Part shown: positions 5,583 to 8,333 of the stretch, piece by piece | Layout of the letters: each line of letters begins with the position of its first letter | Position numbering within the stretch: the first letter of the stretch is position 1 | DNA from: Veillonellaceae bacterium | GTDB lineage: Bacteria; Bacillota_C; Negativicutes; UBA1444 | Assembly (NCBI GenBank): GCA_012798135.1 | Contig: JAAZNU010000188.1 | Span: forward strand, 1 to 8,333 | Direction: 5' to 3' | Length of the DNA: 8,333 nt | Program-made: the position numbers and the translations under genes | Notes under the pieces: model-generated | What the model was told of the DNA's origin: nothing | Database searches by the model: none | The model's input: the letters and a program-made list of their open reading frames with translations, nothing else

Positions 5583-5653
5583 GCCAAGGTAGCGGAGTGG
5601 CAACGCGGCTGAACTGTAATCAGCAGGTCCTGGTTCAAATCCGGGCCTTGGCT
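5583..5653 (+). tRNA. tRNA, best read as tRNA-Thr(UGU), atypical anticodon loop
   Basis: The cloverleaf is clear. The acceptor stem GCCAAGG/CCTTGGC (5583-5589 and 5646-5652) is perfect. The D arm is GCGG...ACGC (5592-5606). The anticodon stem is GCTGA/TCAGC (5608-5612 and 5620-5624). The variable loop is AGGT, and the T arm is CCTGG-TTCAAAT-CCGGG (5629-5645). A and B boxes match (TAGCGGAGTGGC and GGTTCAAATCC). The 3' CCA is not encoded, as is usual in archaea. The 7-nt loop ACTGTAA gives anticodon TGT (5615-5617). G1-C72 with T at position 73 fits archaeal tRNA-Thr. Oddly, positions 32-33 are A-C where nearly all elongator tRNAs have a pyrimidine and U33. A shifted reading as Tyr (GTA) would destroy the stem and does not fit G1-C72/U73. 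No intron is apparent. Confidence 0.8.
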
Positions 5654-5858
5654 TTGTGAGGGTTTCGTCAGAGTCCCGAAGATGAGAAGAACCACAAGCA
5701 GGTCTTCGTGCCCGTTATTTCAACCGCAAATTGAGTTAAAGAGGTTAAATTGCGATCGGTTTTAGCAAAACTTCCAATGGTGCTCGGAAGTGAAATTATC
5801 TCATTGATTTTAACGATTGCCTAGTCCCACTCAATCGATCGATTGCAAAGGAAAAAAA
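5654..5858. other. Non-coding spacer downstream of the tRNA
   Basis: I see no gene. It contains tandem GAGTTAAA/GAGGTTAAA (5733-5749) and a 6-bp hairpin ACTTCC/GGAAGT (5770-5775 and 5786-5791), followed on the minus strand by TTTTG. It also has a perfect 14-bp palindrome CAATCGATCGATTG (5832-5845). On the minus strand a seven-T run (5858-5852) directly follows the stop of the ThiC-like tail and could be its original terminator. Confidence 0.5.
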
Positions 5859-5963
5859 TCAGAATTCCCGCATGATCTTTATCGCACAAAAGTCACTGCA
5901 CATTGTGCATTCCTTCTCCCGATCGGAAAGACTCCGCAATTCTTCCGGTCCGGAAAAAGAATC
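5859..5963 (-). pseudogene. thiC: ThiC-like C-terminal tail (34 residues), gene otherwise lost
   Basis: Directly after the stop of the EcfT fragment, in the same frame, the minus strand encodes DSFSGPEELRSLSDREKE, then CTMCSDFCAIKIMREF and a TGA at 5861-5859. The CxxC...FCAIKI pattern is the hallmark of the C-terminal Fe-S-binding end of phosphomethylpyrimidine synthase ThiC, which makes the pyrimidine half of thiamine with S-adenosylmethionine. The catalytic barrel (normally about 400 residues) is absent and no start codon precedes the tail, so it cannot be functional. A T-run follows the stop, as expected for an intact 3' end. I infer a deletion joining the end of an ecfT-like gene to the end of thiC. 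The motif match is by memory of the family and is short. Confidence 0.6.
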
Positions 5964-6227
5964 TTACACCATCTGCCGGATCAGCAAATAGTGGAACCCG
6001 CCCGCCGCAACAACCAGCAGCCCCCTAACAGCATAGTCCCTTGATGCGAACCTCCGCTCCCGGACATGCGTCCTCTGCCCGGTCCGGTAGCCCCGCATGT
6101 CGATGGTGAGCCCCAGCACGTTGGAGCGCAGCAGGGCATCCGGGACGAGCGGGATGGCGATGGGGGCGACGCTCCGGATCTTCCCGATGAACTCGGTGTC
6201 GGGGTTGTTCCGGCGGGCAAGCTGCGC
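5964..6227 (-). pseudogene. ecfT: EcfT C-terminal fragment (87 residues), second copy of the transporter gene
   Basis: The last 87 residues (AQLARRNNPD...GLTIDMRGYR...IRQMV, stop 5966-5964) align without gaps to the end of the intact EcfT encoded at 7034-7828. I count 46 of 87 identical residues by hand, including IPLV, NVLGLTID, RGYRT and RDYAV. Similarity stops abruptly at 6227. The frame stays open upstream but encodes unrelated, low-complexity residues, and all but possibly one membrane helix is missing. The first ATPase-coupling motif, ARG in the intact copy, is ARR here; the second (RGYR) is kept. The divergence shows this is an old paralogue, not a recent duplication. A plus-strand lipoprotein gene now occupies the place of its 5' part. 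Confidence 0.85.
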
Positions 6228-6300
6228 CAGAAACCCGGATCCGGAACCGGGGATCCAGGCCTCTCGATGAGGAGATCCAGATGCTCTCGATCGTTCGGAT

Positions 6301-6311
6301 ACTATTACATA
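6301..6311 (+). promoter_or_regulatory. TATA-like box of the lipoprotein gene (leaderless start)
   Basis: ACTATTACATA lies about 25-30 nt before ATG 6334, so transcription would begin almost at the start codon. No ribosome site precedes this ATG, which agrees with a leaderless mRNA. Consensus match is moderate. Confidence 0.4.
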
Positions 6312-6333
6312 CCGGACAAAATAATTCGTAACC

Positions 6334-6876
6334 ATGGGAAACTGGAGATTTTTCTTCATCGCACTATGCGTTGCCAGTCTCATCGTGGCAGGATGTTTTT
6401 CTCCAGTCCAGAAAAGCAATCCGGTACAAAATACATCGACAGTATCGCAAGGAACCCCATCGATAATCCAATCGCAGACACCGGTCCAGGAACTCCAGAC
6501 ACAATGCCCTGTTGCGAATACTTCGACCCCGTTTATTACCCTTAACCCGGTCGGCGATCATTATCTTGGAGATGTGATCGAACTCAGCGGAACGACAAAC
6601 TGCAATACCGGGGAAATTCATGTGGTGATACTATCTTCGAATATCAAGCCGTGTCCAAAGAATTCAGGAATAAAAGATTCACCAGCTCCCTGTAATGGCG
6701 GTGTTGAAATCACTGCCCCGATTATCCGGGGACCTTGCGGCATCAATACCTGGTCTGTTGAAGTGAATACCTCCGGGCACCACTTCTATCCGGATGAGTT
6801 CGGTGTAGATTTGTATAATCTGGATTGCGCTTCGTACCGGGACTTGTATGGATTTTTCACCCTCAAGCCATTATAA
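6334..6876 (+). CDS. Secreted Cys-rich lipoprotein, methanogen-type extracellular domain
   Basis: This is a 180-residue lipoprotein. A signal peptide at 1-20 ends in a lipobox IVAGC with acceptor C21. A Ser/Thr/Gln/Pro-rich tether (about 22-62, PVQKSNPVQNTSTVSQGTP) holds the domain away from the membrane. The domain (about 66-180) begins FITLNPVGDHYLGDVIELSG and is mostly beta strands. It resembles the short extracellular beta domains common in Methanomicrobiales surface proteins (NPV-DH--GD---LSGTTN); that likeness is from memory. Six further Cys (58, 90, 107, 120, 135, 165) could make three disulfides. It is the only plus-strand protein gene in this half of the window and separates the two ecfT copies. 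There is no ribosome site and leaderless translation is likely. It has no solute-binding signature, so a link to the ECF cassette is unproven. Confidence 0.85.
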   Translation: MGNWRFFFIALCVASLIVAGCFSPVQKSNPVQNTSTVSQGTPSIIQSQTPVQELQTQCPVANTSTPFITLNPVGDHYLGDVIELSGTTNCNTGEIHVVILSSNIKPCPKNSGIKDSPAPCNGGVEITAPIIRGPCGINTWSVEVNTSGHHFYPDEFGVDLYNLDCASYRDLYGFFTLKPL

Positions 6877-6987
6877 AAATCAGCACCACGTTCCTGAGAA
6901 TTGAGGCAATTTTTCAGCTCACAGGAGATAGCCGATATCCCAGGATCAAGGCTTCAATCAATACGTCTCAAAAACGGTCAGGCTTCG

Positions 6988-7000
6988 TTTAAAAAAAATA
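6988..7000 (-). terminator. T-rich terminator of the ECF operon
   Basis: On the minus strand TATTTTTTTTAAA occurs about 35 nt after the EcfT stop at 7034. Archaeal RNA polymerase terminates at such T-runs, and no convincing stem is needed. It also lies between the convergent lipoprotein and ecfT genes. Confidence 0.5.
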
Positions 7001-7033
7001 ATCTGTGAGCCCGCTTTCAGACGCTTCGCTTCC

Positions 7034-7828
7034 TTACACCATCCTGCCGAGGAATATTGCGATAAACCCGATTCCCGTGGTCATGAGCAGCGTCAGGACG
7101 GCATAGTCCCTTGTCTGGAACCCCGTCTCGCGCATCATGGTACGTTCACGGGTACGGTACCCGCGGATATCGATCGTCAGGCCAAGGACATTCGCCCGCG
7201 ACAACGCGTTCGAGACGAGCGGTATCATGATGGGGATGAGCCGCTGGAACCGTCCCCCGACACCGCTCCCGGGATTGTATCCCCGTGCCAGCTGGGCCTC
7301 CTGGATGCGTTTTCCTTCGATCTGGAGGGTCGGGATGAACCGGAGCGCGATGACAAACATAAGGGTGAAATCGACAGGGATGTGCATCCTTTCGAGCGTG
7401 TGGATAAGATCCCGGGGCCGTGTTGACATGACGAATAACTGTACCGCAAGGACGAGGATTGCAAACCGGAGCGCCATGATGACACCCAGCAGGATAGCGC
7501 CGGTTGTTACCGGGAGGCTCCCCCCGACGAACGGTACCTGTTCCGGAAGGATATAACCGACAACGGGCCCGTTCGGGAGTGTCAGTACCGCGAGAACGAT
7601 CATGATGACGCTCATCATGGCAATCAGGACAAACTGGCGGAGGATCTCCCGGTGAAGGTCGGCAATGAGGGAGACCGCAAGGAGTGCGATAAGCACCGCC
7701 AGCAGGACGGGGATGCTGATGGAGAAGATACTGATAACGCTTACGACCAGTACAAAGAAGATCTTGGTCAGCGTATGCAGTTTGTGAAAGGCCCCGTCTT
7801 TCTGGACATACTGGAGAATTTCCGTCAT
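7034..7828 (-). CDS. ecfT: ECF transporter transmembrane component EcfT (CbiQ family)
   Basis: This 264-residue membrane scaffold couples ATP hydrolysis by EcfA-type ATPases to a vitamin- or metal-binding S component. Membrane helices are visible at about 22-38, 40-57, 65-84, 108-132, 154-170 and 243-261. The long cytoplasmic coupling region (about 135-240) has both ATPase-contact motifs: ARG at 181-183 in AQLARGYNP and RG at 222-223 in TIDIRGYRTRERT. Length is normal for the family. ATG 7828 overlaps the EcfA stop (ATGA), with GGAGG at 7837-7833, 4 nt upstream, so the two are translationally coupled. The S component is not in the window, so the substrate cannot be read directly. The ThiC-like tail beside the paralogous fragment hints at thiamine or its pyrimidine precursor; cobalt, nickel or biotin remain possible. 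Confidence 0.95.
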   Translation of the reverse strand: MTEILQYVQKDGAFHKLHTLTKIFFVLVVSVISIFSISIPVLLAVLIALLAVSLIADLHREILRQFVLIAMMSVIMIVLAVLTLPNGPVVGYILPEQVPFVGGSLPVTTGAILLGVIMALRFAILVLAVQLFVMSTRPRDLIHTLERMHIPVDFTLMFVIALRFIPTLQIEGKRIQEAQLARGYNPGSGVGGRFQRLIPIMIPLVSNALSRANVLGLTIDIRGYRTRERTMMRETGFQTRDYAVLTLLMTTGIGFIAIFLGRMV

Positions 7829-8333
7829 GCAACCTCCGGTACGGTGTCCGAGACGATCTTCCCGCGGTCCATCGCGATCACCCGGTCGGCAACGTCCTGT
7901 GCGATCTCCCTGCTATGGGTCACGACGATGATGGTATGCCCGGCGATCTGGAGTTCTTTGAGCATCTCCATGACCTCGCGGGACTCGCGCCCGTCAAGCC
8001 CGGTTGTCGGTTCATCGAGAATGATGATCTCCGGCTGCATCGCGAGCACGCAGGCTATCGCAAGTCTCTGCCGTTCTCCCCGGGACAACCAGCGCGGGTA
8101 GAGGTCCTTTGCAGGGAACAGGCGCGCCCTTTCGAGGACGTTTTTGATGATCGCGTCCTGGTCCTTCAGCCCGAGATTATCGACACCGAACGCCACTTCT
8201 TCGTACACGGAATCGGCAAAGAACATGTGATCGGGGTTCTGGAAGACCAGGCCGACGTGACGGGAGAGATCGGAGATTGTTGCGCCGGCGGTGTCTTTTC
8301 CAAGGATCGAGATCCTGCCTTTTGTGGGGTGCA
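7825..8333 (-). CDS. ecfA: ECF transporter ATP-binding protein EcfA-type, C-terminal 168 residues (partial)
   Basis: The frame is open from the window edge. The internal Met at 8226 lies inside the conserved Q-loop region and is not the start. Visible order: HPTKGRISILGKD after the missing Walker A; Q-loop GLVFQNPDHMFFADSVYEEV (Q31 of the visible part), the pattern of EcfA/CbiO proteins; signature LSRGERQR at 82-89; Walker B IIILDE at 102-107; D-loop GLD at 111-113; and switch His H139 in VVTHS. The signature has Arg where most family members have Gly (LSGGQ), seen in one half of some asymmetric ECF ATPase pairs. The full protein may be a single EcfA or the second half of a double-domain ATPase; the missing 5' part decides. 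It is coupled to ecfT by a 4-nt overlap. Confidence 0.92.
   Translation of the reverse strand, partial: HPTKGRISILGKDTAGATISDLSRHVGLVFQNPDHMFFADSVYEEVAFGVDNLGLKDQDAIIKNVLERARLFPAKDLYPRWLSRGERQRLAIACVLAMQPEIIILDEPTTGLDGRESREVMEMLKELQIAGHTIIVVTHSREIAQDVADRVIAMDRGKIVSDTVPEVA

Noticed and set aside
5583..5653. tRNA as an integration site for a mobile element
   Set aside because: I found no repeat of the tRNA 3' end elsewhere in the window and no integrase, so an att site cannot be supported.
5583..5653. Reading the tRNA as Tyr(GUA) or Asn(GUU)
   Set aside because: A Tyr reading breaks the anticodon stem and needs C1-G72 and A73. Asn would need a different loop. G1-C72 and U73 fit Thr better.
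6235..6256. CCGGATCCGG and nearby GGATCC palindromes as a repeat element
   Set aside because: Only short GC-rich palindromes are present, with no matching copies arranged as a repeat family in this window.
6228..6333. Upstream extension of the EcfT fragment as a complete 151-residue protein
   Set aside because: The N-terminal part has no similarity to EcfT, lacks its membrane helices and runs through the lipoprotein gene and its promoter on the other strand.
7146..7832. 228-codon minus-strand frame overlapping ecfT
   Set aside because: It is an out-of-phase shadow of ecfT with a Pro/His/Arg/Cys-rich composition and no domain; the EcfT frame has clear helices and coupling motifs.

Overview
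The window looks like chromosomal DNA from a euryarchaeon, most likely a methanogen related to Methanomicrobiales. The evidence is: archaeal TATA-like boxes with GGAGG/GGTGA ribosome sites; a tRNA without encoded CCA; an S-layer-type (COG1361) surface protein coupled to a MacB-type ABC transporter; archaeal-style REC-PAS receptors; and moderate-GC genes separated by very AT-rich spacers. This placement is an inference from gene content, not from a database search.

Layout. (1) Positions 1-2350, minus strand: a compact operon. It reads from a promoter near 2275 into a secreted, C-terminally anchored COG1361 protein (874-2172), then a LolD/MacB-type ATPase (219-893), then an FtsX/MacB-type permease starting with TTG at 222 and leaving the window. 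All junctions overlap, which points to one envelope export or stress complex. (2) Positions 2330-2721: an AT-rich gene-free spacer with a long direct repeat, several dyads and a terminator-like hairpin. (3) Positions 2722-4512, minus strand: a REC-PAS-CheW receptor/adaptor fusion, preceded by a small winged-helix regulator whose promoter holds two overlapping inverted repeats. (4) Positions 4513-6230: mostly gene-poor and apparently decaying. It holds short open frames on the minus strand, one apparently frameshifted at a seven-C tract, a 52-codon membrane ORF, a tRNA best read as Thr(UGU) with an unusual anticodon loop, a 34-residue tail resembling the ThiC Fe-S C-terminus, and the last 87 residues of a second EcfT. 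(5) Positions 6334-6876, plus strand: a Cys-rich lipoprotein, probably translated from a nearly leaderless mRNA. (6) Positions 7034-8333, minus strand: an intact EcfT and the C-terminal part of its EcfA-type ATPase, with an ATGA stop/start overlap and a T-rich terminator downstream.

How they fit together. The left operon probably encodes an ABC mechanotransmission or export machine with a surface partner. The middle pair is a candidate sensory module. The right half is an ECF vitamin/metal uptake cassette next to the wreck of a related cassette. The wreck's surviving end runs in the same frame, after one stop codon, into a ThiC-like tail. This suggests that the lost paralogue was linked to thiamine-pyrimidine metabolism. 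The most informative observations are this EcfT/ThiC scar, the REC-PAS-CheW fusion, the regulator dyads and the odd tRNA loop.
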